Below, piece by piece: positions 17,365 to 25,373 of a stretch of 64,000 nucleotides of DNA (positions are counted from its first letter, which is position 1; each line of letters begins with the position of its first letter). Where the stretch lies: the NCBI GenBank assembly GCA_963780175.1, contig CAWAAT010000001.1:310001-374000 (forward strand), written 5' to 3'. The position numbers and the translations under genes were made by a program. The stretch comes from Brooklawnia sp963780175 (GTDB lineage Bacteria; Actinomycetota; Actinomycetes; Propionibacteriales; Propionibacteriaceae). A model generated the notes under the pieces. It did no database searches, was not told the origin of the DNA, and worked only from the letters and a program-made list of their open reading frames with translations.

Positions 17365-18057
17365 ATGACGGCACCGGTGACACAGTCACTTCATGGACGC
17401 CTGCCGTGGATCCCTGCGGTCCCGAGCCGGTTGCGTGAACACTCCGAGTGGGGCCCTTACCTGGACGCCCGCGCCCGCTTGGTCGCCGAGCTGGCCGACA
17501 CGGTCCACCAGCAGGCGATCACCACAGGGCGCACGCCAGCCTGGCTCGCGTCCACGCTCGGGCAGCCAACCGGGCAGCCAACCGGGCAGACGATCGCTGA
17601 CCTCACTGTTTGGCGGGCCGCTTTGGGCGTCCCGGATGCCGACCTGCGCCCCACCGGGGAGCTGCAGTTCCCGAAGGCCACCGCACGCTGGCAACGCCAC
17701 CTCGAGCGTCGACTGACCCGTGATCGACAGCCCGCGATGGCCCAGTGGGGACCCCTCCTTCGGCGCCTCGAACCCCGCCTCGCCGGGGACGACTTCACCC
17801 CCACTCTTGCGGCCAGGCTCGCGAAACTGGCGGCGTCCGGGCTCAACGCCCGCACCCTGCTGCGCACCGCGGCTGGTGAGGGCGACCTGCCCGAGGACCA
17901 CGCCGCAGCCGCCTTGTGGTGGCGCATCGCCCGCCATCTGCGCCGGCGCATCGCCGCCGGCAAGCTCCGCGCCTACCGCGATGGCCCCAAGATCCTCCGC
18001 GTGGATCCCACGGACGTCGACAAGCTCCTGCGACCGCTTCGCACCGCAGGGCTCTGA
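17365..18057 (+). pseudogene. Chimera of relaxase C-terminal region and excisionase C-terminus
   Basis: A 230-codon frame without a clear ribosome-binding site. Most of it (WGPYLDARARLVAELAD, LTVWRAALGVPDADLRPTGE, LLRTAAGEGDLPEDHAAAAL) resembles the C-terminal helical region of actinobacterial MobF relaxases. The last 40 residues (LRRRIAAGKLRAYRDGPKI then RVDPTDVDKLLRPL) look like the second half of a MerR-type excisionase. It therefore appears to be a deletion joint between two element genes. A 12-bp direct duplication encodes GQPTGQPTGQ at about residues 66-75. Function doubtful. Confidence 0.5.
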
Positions 18058-18101
18058 AGGGGAGGTCGTCTCCCGCTCATCCGGGGCGTCCAGAGGCAAG
18101 A

Positions 18102-18136
18102 AGAAGCGCCCCCAGCCAGTGGCTGGGGGCGCTTCT
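18102..18136. terminator. Terminator hairpin
   Basis: A perfect 16-bp inverted repeat (AGAAGCGCCCCCAGCC) with loop AGT, 45 bases downstream of the relaxase/excisionase remnant. Confidence 0.75.
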
Positions 18137-18200
18137 GCACGTCTTGGTTCGACCGCAGGGGGCCACCAGACCGGAATCTCGACGAGCACACAACGATCCT

Positions 18201-18253
18201 CGTGCCAGAAACGTCACCGATGTTGCCAGAGTATCTGGCACGTATCTGGCACG
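18201..18253. repeat. Arm-type integrase-binding repeats, right end
   Basis: CGTGCCAGAA at 18201-18210 (inverted) and ATCTGGCACG at 18233-18242 and 18244-18253, the same 10-mer found at 13411-13530. The two direct copies are one base apart and lie about 40 bases from attR. Confidence 0.65.
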
Positions 18254-18290
18254 TTTGCCTTCTCTAGAGCATTTCCCCTAGTCAAAACGG

Positions 18291-18364
<74 letters not shown>

Positions 18365-18524
18365 CCGATCCGGTCAACGACCGAACCAGTGAGAAACCAT
18401 ACCGGATCTACCGCGCCAGCGCTAACCAGCGATCTCGCCGTCAACGTTGCGACCGATCACCTCGCGAAGAACCGAAGCGATCGGTCGCAATAGCCTTTCA
18501 GGGCTTCGCCAACTACCTTGTACA

Positions 18525-18538
18525 ACCTACTAGTAGGT
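18525..18538. promoter_or_regulatory. Perfect palindrome upstream of padR, probable operator
   Basis: ACCTACTAGTAGGT is a perfect 14-bp inverted repeat ending 15 bases before the PadR start. PadR regulators usually bind such sites to repress their own operon. Confidence 0.65.
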
Positions 18539-18552
18539 ATTACACTTGACTC

Positions 18553-18882
18553 ATGGATGACAGTACGCAGCTCCGAAAGGGCTCCCTGGAGTTGGCGGTG
18601 CTCGCCTTGTTGGCGGGAGAGCCACGCTACGGTGTCGAGATCGTGGACAACTTGGCGGCGCGCCCGGGCCTTGAGGCCTCGAGCGGAACCATCTACCCCC
18701 TGCTGACCCGTTTGAAGAACTCCGGCCTTGTGCACACCACGTGGCAGGAGTCCCCCTCCGGACCACCCCGCAAGTACTACTCGCTCACCCCTTCCGGTCG
18801 TGACCAGTTGCGCTCGCTTCGGATGGCCTGGTCTCGGCTCAGCTCTGCCATGAACGACCTGCTCACGGAGGTCTCCCGATGA
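18553..18882 (+). CDS. PadR-family transcriptional repressor
   Basis: A 109-residue winged-helix repressor: RKGSLELAVLALLAGEPRYG, ASSGTIYPLLTRLKNSGLVH and PRKYYSLTPSGRDQL are PadR consensus segments. It heads a five-gene operon with overlapping stops and starts (ATGA with the next gene). A palindrome just upstream suggests autoregulation. PadR-ABC transporter operons respond to drugs or envelope stress in other bacteria; the ligand here is unknown. Confidence 0.9.
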   Translation: MDDSTQLRKGSLELAVLALLAGEPRYGVEIVDNLAARPGLEASSGTIYPLLTRLKNSGLVHTTWQESPSGPPRKYYSLTPSGRDQLRSLRMAWSRLSSAMNDLLTEVSR

Positions 18883-19718
18883 ACCACTCCCCCATTGATG
18901 ACTACGTTGACCAGGTCTCCCGGCATCTCAAGCTTCGGGGCGCGGCCCGCCAACAGGCCCTGGACGACCTGCGCGAGGCCCTCGCCGAAGCCTCCGACGC
19001 GGTCGACGACGCTCTTGGCTTCGCAGGCCGGGCCACCGACTACGCAGCGTCCCTCGACGAGCAGTTCGGTACCACCGAGGGCGCCTTCCGTACCATCGCC
19101 GGGATGCCCAACTCGTTCACTCGGGGCATCGGCCGACGGATGGCGGGCACCTTCAACCCGACGGACGAACGCCTGCTGGTCCCGCGCGTCCTCGGCGCGG
19201 GCTGGACGCTCAACATGGGCGCCGTGGCGGTGCGGCTGGGACTGCTGCGTCCCGACGACATCGACGACGAGGTGCTTGACGCCGCCGCCGACGACCATTT
19301 GGCGACGTCGCAACTGGTCGCCAGCGGCCCCATCGCGCTCGCCGCTGCCGCCGCCATCCTGTTGTGGCGACGCCGCCACGCCGTCGCGAGACTCACCGGC
19401 AGAAACCAGGGCATGAACCTGGCCTTCGGCGCCCTCATCCCCCTCGCCGCAGCCGCACTCCTGAGCGCCTCGGTCAATCCGCAGATCCCCTCGGGACAAC
19501 GCCTCACCATGCCGGCGCTCGCCGCCACCCTCGGACTGCTCGCTGCCGGCTCCAGCACGCAACTGGCCTACCGACCGAAGGGCCAGTCCATCGTGCTGGC
19601 CTCTCTGCTGCTCGCCGCTCCGTTGAATCTGGCGCTCAGCTACCTGCCGGTGCGCTCCGCTCTGCGCGACGACTGGTCGGCACAGCCTCACCACGAGCAG
19701 GAGGCGCCCGATGCCTGA
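18879..19718 (+). CDS. Membrane protein with N-terminal permease-prefix/DUF1700-like helix region
   Basis: A 279-residue protein. Residues 1-65 (IDDYVDQVSRHLKLRGAARQ, ALDDLREALAEASD) resemble the cytoplasmic prefix found on proteins encoded after PadR regulators. The rest holds about four to five TM helices. ATG overlaps the padR stop by four bases. Such proteins are probably membrane partners of the PadR-controlled transporter; exact function unknown. Confidence 0.65.
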   Translation: MNHSPIDDYVDQVSRHLKLRGAARQQALDDLREALAEASDAVDDALGFAGRATDYAASLDEQFGTTEGAFRTIAGMPNSFTRGIGRRMAGTFNPTDERLLVPRVLGAGWTLNMGAVAVRLGLLRPDDIDDEVLDAAADDHLATSQLVASGPIALAAAAAILLWRRRHAVARLTGRNQGMNLAFGALIPLAAAALLSASVNPQIPSGQRLTMPALAATLGLLAAGSSTQLAYRPKGQSIVLASLLLAAPLNLALSYLPVRSALRDDWSAQPHHEQEAPDA

Positions 19719-19995
19719 GATGACCGGCCCCCAGATGGCGCTCATCGCTGCACTGATCGTCGTCCAGGTCACGCTGATGGTCATCGCCCTGGTGATCCTC
19801 TTCCGCACCCCCACCGCTCGTCTGACCGCGCCACGGCCGGTCTGGCTGCTGGTCTGCTTCGTCCAGTTCGTCGGCCCCATCACTTTCCTTCTTCTCGGAC
19901 GTAAGCCCGCGCCACAGGCTGATCAACGTCGCAGCCCGCAGTCGGCCACGGTCGAGCAGGTCGTCGATGAGCTCTACGGCCGGAACCTGCGATGA
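19711..19995 (+). CDS. PLDc_N-domain small membrane protein
   Basis: A 94-residue protein with two TM helices: ALIVVQVTLMVIALVILFRT and RPVWLLVCFVQFVGPITFLL, followed by LLGRKP. The second helix is the PLDc_N signature found at the start of cardiolipin synthases and in stand-alone proteins next to ABC transporters. It overlaps the preceding stop by eight bases and the ATPase start by four. Likely an accessory subunit. Confidence 0.75.
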   Translation: MPEMTGPQMALIAALIVVQVTLMVIALVILFRTPTARLTAPRPVWLLVCFVQFVGPITFLLLGRKPAPQADQRRSPQSATVEQVVDELYGRNLR

Positions 19996-20930
19996 GTTCT
20001 CCAGCCATCGAGGTGGAGCACTTGGTCAAGCAGTTCAAGGGTCACCGGGCCCTGGACGGCGTCGACCTGCAGGTGCCCGCCGGCAGTGTGTTCGGCTTCC
20101 TCGGCCCCAACGGAGCGGGCAAGACGACCACCATCCGCATCCTGCTGGGTCTGGCCCGGCCGACGTCCGGCGCCGCCCGCATCCTCGGGATGAACTGCCT
20201 TGCCGACCCCACCCGCACCAACCGCGAGGTCGGCTTCCTGCCGGACGTCCCCGCCTATCACCCGTGGATGCGCGCCGACGAGTACCTGCGCTTCGCAGCG
20301 TCCCTGCACGGCATGGACGTGAAGGCGCATGCCGGCCGGTTGGCGATGTTGCTCGACATGACCGGGCTCACTGGCGTCCGCACCCCGATCGGGGGGTTCT
20401 CCCGCGGAATGAAGCAGCGTCTCGGCATCGCCCAGGCCATGGTCAACGCCCCCCGGGTGTTGATCCTGGACGAGCCGACCTCAGCGCTCGACCCGATGGG
20501 ACGCCACGAGGTGCTCTGGCTCATCGATCGGCTGCGTGGGCACACGACGGTGTTCTTCTCGACCCACATCCTCTCGGACGTCGACCGGGTCTGCGACCAC
20601 GTCGCCGTGCTGGCCCACGGACGCGTGGTCGCTTCCGAGACCAGTCAGGCACTGCGGGCCAGGTTCGGGGGAACCAACCGGCTGCTGCTTGAGTTGAGCG
20701 AACGCCATGCCGACGTCCCGGAAGCGCTGGCCGGTGAGCCATGGCTCACCAGGGTCGAGCGCCAGGGTTCGGGTTGGCTGCTGGGGGTGGCGGACGCCCC
20801 GGCCGCCCAACACCGCCTTGTGCGCATCGCCGCCGATCAGGGCTGGGGTATCACACGTCTCGAACCGCAGGTGGCCAGCCTGGAGGACATCTTCGTCCAC
20901 CTTGTCTCGTCTCAGGGGGCGACGCGATGA
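19992..20930 (+). CDS. ABC transporter ATP-binding protein
   Basis: A 312-residue ATPase with Walker A GPNGAGKTTT, signature FSRGMKQRLGIAQAM, Walker B VLILDEPTSALDP and the switch histidine in FFSTHILSDVD. The C-terminal domain of about 90 residues fits the ABC-2/CcmA-type drug and bacteriocin exporters. It pairs with the permease at 20927 (ATGA overlap). PadR control suggests export of a toxic compound or envelope maintenance. Confidence 0.9.
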   Translation: MSSPAIEVEHLVKQFKGHRALDGVDLQVPAGSVFGFLGPNGAGKTTTIRILLGLARPTSGAARILGMNCLADPTRTNREVGFLPDVPAYHPWMRADEYLRFAASLHGMDVKAHAGRLAMLLDMTGLTGVRTPIGGFSRGMKQRLGIAQAMVNAPRVLILDEPTSALDPMGRHEVLWLIDRLRGHTTVFFSTHILSDVDRVCDHVAVLAHGRVVASETSQALRARFGGTNRLLLELSERHADVPEALAGEPWLTRVERQGSGWLLGVADAPAAQHRLVRIAADQGWGITRLEPQVASLEDIFVHLVSSQGATR

Positions 20931-21685
20931 CCGGCTACCTGCCGCTGTTGCGCAAGGAACTGCTGGAGATCGTCCGCACCTGGCGGATCTGGCTGGTCGT
21001 CGGGGTTTTCGCCCTGTTCGGGATCATCGACCCGGTGCTGGCGAGGTTCATGAAGCAGATCATCGGCTCCGTGGTCGGCGACCAGTTGCCGATCACCCTG
21101 CCCGAGGCGACCTGGCTGGACTCCTGGGCCCAGTGGACCAAGGACCTCTCTCAAACGCTGCTGGTGATCGTGCTGGTGGTCGCTGCGGGTTCGGTGGCTT
21201 CCGAGGCGTCTTCCGGCACTGCGGTCCTGACGCTGACCAAACCGGTCTCCCGGGCCTCGTTCGTGCTGGCCAAGTTCACCGCCGTGGTGCTGCTGGTGGT
21301 GACGGCGGTCATCATCGGGACGGCGCTGGCCAACGCCATGACCGTCGCGCTGTTCGGCGGGGCGGATCTCGGCCCGATCTGGCGAGCGGTCGGCGCGTGG
21401 GTCAGCTTGGCGATCCTGTTGGTCGCCGTCACCCTGGTGACGTCCTGCCTGGTGTCGAGCACCATCGCGGCGTTCGGCATCGGCTTCGGCGGCTACCTGC
21501 TGCTCAGCGTGGCAGCCCTGTGGCAGCCCGCCCGGACGTACTCCTTCGTCGGGCTCCCAGAGGTCATCGGCAAGCTCGCCGCAGGGCAGGACGCGTCGGT
21601 GGCCTGGCCGATGGGCACCGCGCTGCTCACGACCCTGCTGCTGGTGGTCGCGGCGATCGTGGTGTTCGGACGCCGTGAACTCTGA
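20927..21685 (+). CDS. ABC-2 type transporter permease
   Basis: A 252-residue protein with six predicted TM helices. The N-terminal LLRKELLEIVRTWRIWLVVG and the mid-segment TAVLTLTKPVSRASFVLAKF are typical of ABC-2 permeases. It is the last gene of the PadR operon and is convergent with der, only 18 bases away. Substrate unknown. Confidence 0.88.
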   Translation: MTGYLPLLRKELLEIVRTWRIWLVVGVFALFGIIDPVLARFMKQIIGSVVGDQLPITLPEATWLDSWAQWTKDLSQTLLVIVLVVAAGSVASEASSGTAVLTLTKPVSRASFVLAKFTAVVLLVVTAVIIGTALANAMTVALFGGADLGPIWRAVGAWVSLAILLVAVTLVTSCLVSSTIAAFGIGFGGYLLLSVAALWQPARTYSFVGLPEVIGKLAAGQDASVAWPMGTALLTTLLLVVAAIVVFGRREL

Positions 21686-21703
21686 GGGTGATGACCTCCG
21701 GGC

Positions 21704-23062
21704 TCAGCGGTCCTTGCGCTTGGCCCGCGCTCGGACGTCGATGTGCACCGGGGTGCCCTCGAAGCCGAACTCCTCGCGCAGTCGGCGCTCCACGAAGCGC
21801 ACGTACTGCGCGTCCATGTCGCCAGAGGTGAACAGCGCGAAGGTGGGCGGGCTGGCGTGGGCCTGCGTCCCGAACAGAATCCGGGGCTGCTTGCCGCCGC
21901 GCACCGGATGCGGGTGGGAGGCGACCACGCGTCCCAGGAAGGCGTTCAGCTGACCCGTGCTGATCCGCGTCTCCCAGCCCTTGAGTGCCAGCTCGATCGC
22001 CCTGGACAGTTTGTCGACGTTGCGCCCGGTCAGTGCCGAGATGTTGACGTGCGGTGCCCAGGCCCACACGTTGAGGTCGCGCTCGATCTCGCGGTCGAGG
22101 TAGCGACGTCGCTCCTCGTCGGTGAGGTCCCACTTGTTGAAGGCGATCACCAGCGACTTGCCGGCCTCCTCGACCTTCGAGAGGATCTTGAGGTCCTGCT
22201 CCGAGACGGGTTCGGACGCGTCGATCACCACGACGCAGCACTCGGCGCGCTCGATCGCCCCCTGGGTGCGCAGCCAGGCGTAGTACTCGCTGCCGGAGGA
22301 CTCCTTGACCCGCTTGCGGATGCCTGCAGTGTCGATCAACCGGTACGCCTCGCCGCCGATGGTGACCAACTCGTCCACCGGGTCGACAGTGGTGCCCGAG
22401 ATGTCGGAGACCACGGCTCTGGTCTCCCCCGCCAGCTTGTTGAGCAGGGACGACTTGCCCACGTTCGGTTTGCCGACGATGGCCACCCGCCTGGGGCCAC
22501 CCAATGCCTCGGGATGCAGGGCGTCGCTGTCGGGCAGCACCTCGAGCAGCGCGTCCAGCATGTCGCCGATGCCTCGGCCGTGCAGGGCCGACACCGGGAA
22601 AGGCTCCCCCAACCCGAGGTTCCACATGGTGGCCGCGTCGGCCTCGCGGCGCAGGTCGTCGACCTTGTTGGCTGCCAGCACGACCGGCTTTCGGCTGCGG
22701 CGCAGCACCTGGACGACGCCCTCGTCCTCGTCCGTGGACCCGACGGTGGCGTCCACCACGAAGATCACCGCGTCGGCCAGCTGGATCGCGATCTCGGCCT
22801 GCTCGGCGATCTGGGCGGCCAGCCCGGTGGCGTCGGAGATCCACCCGCCGGTGTCGACCAGCACGAACTCGCGGCCCGCCCAGTCGGCGTCATAGCTCAC
22901 CCGGTCCCGGGTGACGCCTGGCACGTCCTGGACGACGGCTTCGCGGCGTCCGAGGATGCGGTTGACGAGGGTTGACTTGCCCACATTGGGACGTCCAACC
23001 ACCGCCACGATGGGACGCTCGGCGGGGACTTCGACATCTGAGGGCTCACTCACATCGCTCAA
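21704..23062 (-). CDS. der: GTPase Der (EngA)
   Basis: Tandem GTPase needed for 50S ribosome assembly. 452 residues: first G domain GRPNVGKSTLVNRI (about 23-36), LVDTGG and NKVD; second G domain GKPNVGKSSLLNKL, LIDTAG and NKWD; C-terminal KH-like domain (INISALTG-type VNISALTGRNVDKL, then ALFTSGDMDAQYVRFVERR). Complete with both P-loops. In many actinobacteria der follows cmk; here cmk is 20 kb away. Confidence 0.95.
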   Translation of the reverse strand: MSDVSEPSDVEVPAERPIVAVVGRPNVGKSTLVNRILGRREAVVQDVPGVTRDRVSYDADWAGREFVLVDTGGWISDATGLAAQIAEQAEIAIQLADAVIFVVDATVGSTDEDEGVVQVLRRSRKPVVLAANKVDDLRREADAATMWNLGLGEPFPVSALHGRGIGDMLDALLEVLPDSDALHPEALGGPRRVAIVGKPNVGKSSLLNKLAGETRAVVSDISGTTVDPVDELVTIGGEAYRLIDTAGIRKRVKESSGSEYYAWLRTQGAIERAECCVVVIDASEPVSEQDLKILSKVEEAGKSLVIAFNKWDLTDEERRRYLDREIERDLNVWAWAPHVNISALTGRNVDKLSRAIELALKGWETRISTGQLNAFLGRVVASHPHPVRGGKQPRILFGTQAHASPPTFALFTSGDMDAQYVRFVERRLREEFGFEGTPVHIDVRARAKRKDR

Positions 23063-23163
23063 CGCTACCCGACACCGCCCAGCGCGGCCGCGTCAGAGGA
23101 CGCACTCCGGTGATGGGGTCGCAGGATCATCGGTTCCTCAGTCAGGAGCAGCGTTGGGGGGTC

Positions 23164-23179
23164 CTTGACTTGCGTCAAG
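23164..23179. promoter_or_regulatory. FNR/CRP-type box upstream of the Crp/Fnr gene
   Basis: CTTGACTTGCGTCAAG is a perfect palindrome with 4-base spacer, close to the FNR consensus TTGATnnnnATCAA. It is centred about 40 bases before the regulator start, so it may mediate autoregulation. A matching box lies before the P1B ATPase at 27388. Confidence 0.6.
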
Positions 23180-23211
23180 TCGCGGCTGCGGACCCGTGCG
23201 AGGATGTCGGC

Positions 23212-23917
23212 ATGCCTCGACTGCTGCCCATCATCGACAACCAGTCGCACGGCTCCTGCGTCCGGCAGGTGCCGATCTTCGCGCGGCTGACCCCGGAGCA
23301 GCAGGACGCCGTCGCAGCCTTCGCCCGCCCCGTCGACGTCGGGTCCGGCTCCTTGCTGCACCGAGCGGGTGAGGCGACGCGGGCGCTGTTCGTCGTGCAC
23401 CAGGGGCGGCTCAAGATCACCTACACCTCCCCCAGCGGTCACCAGCGGTTGCTGCGGGTGGCCGGGCCGGGCGACGTGGTGGGCGAGCATGCCTTCCTCA
23501 CCGGCGAGCCGCCCGGCTACGAGGTGGAGGCCCTGGAGGACGCCCGGGTCTGCGCCTTCACGTCCACCGACCTCACCCGACTCGTCGCGGACTACCCGGG
23601 GATAGCGGTGGGCATGCTGCGTTCCCTCAGCGAACGGCTCGCTGACGTCGAACGTCGCCTGACGCAGACGAGGATCGATCTCCCCGCCCGGCTTGCCAGC
23701 TTCCTGCTGGAGCCTTCCCACCAGTGGCGGCGACAGCATCAGCGTCCGGCTGCCCTGGCCGAAGAAGGACGTCGCGTCCTATCTGGGAACCACACCCGAA
23801 TCGCTCAGCCGAGCCCTCGACCGACTGAAGAAGCAGGGGGCCATCCGCGTGGACGGCCCGGCGGTGGAACTGCTCGACCCCGAAGCACTCGAGTTGCTGG
23901 CGGAGCCGGATTCGTAG
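23212..23917 (+). CDS. Crp/Fnr-family transcriptional regulator, single-base frame break
   Basis: N-terminal part: CVRQVPIFARLTPEQQDAVA, GSLLHRAGEATRALFVVHQG and LRVAGPGDVVGEHAFLTGE form the cyclic-nucleotide-type effector domain; one Cys precedes it. C-terminal part: RLPWPKKDVASYLGTTPESL and SRALDRLKKQGAIRV form the winged helix of the Fnr type. The two lie in different frames. Removing one C at 23713-23714 restores LLELPTSGGDSISVRLPW, so a homopolymer error is likely. Context (HMA protein, P1B ATPase, FNR-like boxes) suggests a redox- or metal-responsive regulator. Confidence 0.85.
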
Positions 23918-24153
23918 GCTCGAGCCATTGTCAGGCCGCTGCGCCTGCTTTCCGAGACGCTGCACCTACGTCGCCTTACCCAACCACCCTTTGGCGTGAC
24001 GATGATCCTGACCTTTCGCTCCAAGAGGCGGTCGCAAGGCCCGGGACGCCAGTCGGACAGGCATCCAGGACACCGTCCCTCGAATCGATAGGGCCTTTGT
24101 CACGCACACCGTGGCGGATAGCCCGGCGAAGGCAACTCGTGAGCCGACTTTGG

Positions 24154-24393
24154 TCAGAAGGCGGACGCCTTCGCCTTGTACCCCGCCTTGGCGACGGCCG
24201 CAATGAGATCGTCGACGCTCTGGCGCTGCGCATCGTGGTCGATCTCGATGCGCGAGGAGGCGAAGTGCACGGTGACCTTCTCGACGCCATCGAGGCGACC
24301 GATCTGTTTCTCGATCTTGGAGACGCAGGAGGGGCAGGAGAAGCCCTCGGTGCGAAGGATGGTGTGGATGGGGTTCTGGATATCGGTGCTCAT
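24154..24393 (-). CDS. Heavy-metal-associated (HMA) domain protein
   Basis: A 79-residue ferredoxin-like metallochaperone. ILRTEGFSCPSCVSKIEKQI carries the CxxC metal site, with Phe-Ser in place of the common Met-x before it. It lacks any TM and would act in the cytoplasm, passing metal to the P1B ATPase encoded upstream, which has no HMA domain of its own. Separated from the oxidoreductase gene by about 70 bases. Metal (Cu, Zn or other) not decided by sequence. Confidence 0.85.
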   Translation of the reverse strand: MSTDIQNPIHTILRTEGFSCPSCVSKIEKQIGRLDGVEKVTVHFASSRIEIDHDAQRQSVDDLIAAVAKAGYKAKASAF

Positions 24394-24464
24394 GTCTGGT
24401 CCTATCTCGGATTCATCTTGTCTTTGACTTCAGGGATACTGGCGACCCGACTCGGTGGCGCATG

Positions 24465-25373
24465 TCACGCAACCTCGATGACGGTCTTGCCCGTCGCGTG
24501 GCCGGCCTCGACCTGCGCCAGCGCCTCGGCCGCGCGCTCAAGGGGGTAGGTCGCGGTGACGTGGGGGTCGACCAGGCCGTAGCTGATGACGGCGGTGATC
24601 TTCTCGAGGGCTTCTGGGTTGAGCGTCCTGGTGGCACCGCCGAGCTCGACCACCGACGGGTCGGCCACTGAGATCACCCGATCCGGGCTCATGGCAAGCG
24701 GCGCGGCCGCACGTAGGGCGTCCCCGCCGACGAGGTCGATGACGAGGTCGACTCCATCGGGGGCTAGTTCTCTGACGCAGTCTGCGAACCCGGGCCCGGA
24801 GGCCACGAACCTCGCCCCGGTAGATTCGACCAGTTCGCGCTTGGCCTCGCTCGCCACGCCGATCACCGTGAACCTGTGCACCCTTCCGATCTGCGCGGCC
24901 ATCAGGCCGACGCCGCCGCCCGCCCCGAGCACCAAGGCCGTCTGCCCGGGGTCGAGCTCGATCGTGTGGGTCACGTCATAAGCGGTGGTCGCGGCGACCG
25001 GGATCGCGGCGGCCACCGTGAAGCTGAGGTTGTCGGGCTTGGCGACGGCGTCGGCCGCCTTGACGACGACGTGCTCGGCGATACCGCCGTTGCCCGCCGG
25101 CACCACCGCGAGCACCGCGTCCCCGACGCCGAAGCCCTCGACGCCCTCGCCGATGGCGGCCACCAGACCAGACACTTCCGATCCGAGGCCGGCCGGGAGT
25201 GGCAGGTTCGTGCCCAGAAGCCCGGACCGGAGCTTCCAGTCGAACGGGTTGACACCTGCTGCCTTGACCTCGACGAGCAGTTCCCCGACGCCTGGCTGGG
25301 GAATCTCGCGCTCGACGATTTCCTGGAACTCGGGGCCGCCGTACTGGGTGAACACGAATACCTTCGACATCAT
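24465..25373 (-). CDS. NADP-dependent quinone-oxidoreductase-like protein (MDR family)
   Basis: A 302-residue medium-chain reductase without zinc ligands. N-terminal GroES-like domain (YGGPEFQEIVEREIPQPG, VKAAGVNPFDWKLRSG) and Rossmann domain with LVLGAGGGVGLMAAQIGRVH. The ATG overlaps the ATPase stop by four bases, so it belongs to the metal operon. Family members reduce quinones or enals with NADPH; a role in protecting against redox stress from metal is inferred. Confidence 0.85.
   Translation of the reverse strand: MMSKVFVFTQYGGPEFQEIVEREIPQPGVGELLVEVKAAGVNPFDWKLRSGLLGTNLPLPAGLGSEVSGLVAAIGEGVEGFGVGDAVLAVVPAGNGGIAEHVVVKAADAVAKPDNLSFTVAAAIPVAATTAYDVTHTIELDPGQTALVLGAGGGVGLMAAQIGRVHRFTVIGVASEAKRELVESTGARFVASGPGFADCVRELAPDGVDLVIDLVGGDALRAAAPLAMSPDRVISVADPSVVELGGATRTLNPEALEKITAVISYGLVDPHVTATYPLERAAEALAQVEAGHATGKTVIEVA

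Noticed and set aside
17541..17600. Tandem GQPTGQ repeat as a functional repeat domain
   Set aside because: Only a single 12-base duplication within a relic gene; likely slippage.
23918..24153. Possible small gene between crp and the HMA gene
   Set aside because: About 235 bases without a convincing start, ribosome-binding site or protein similarity in any frame; I see nothing to annotate.
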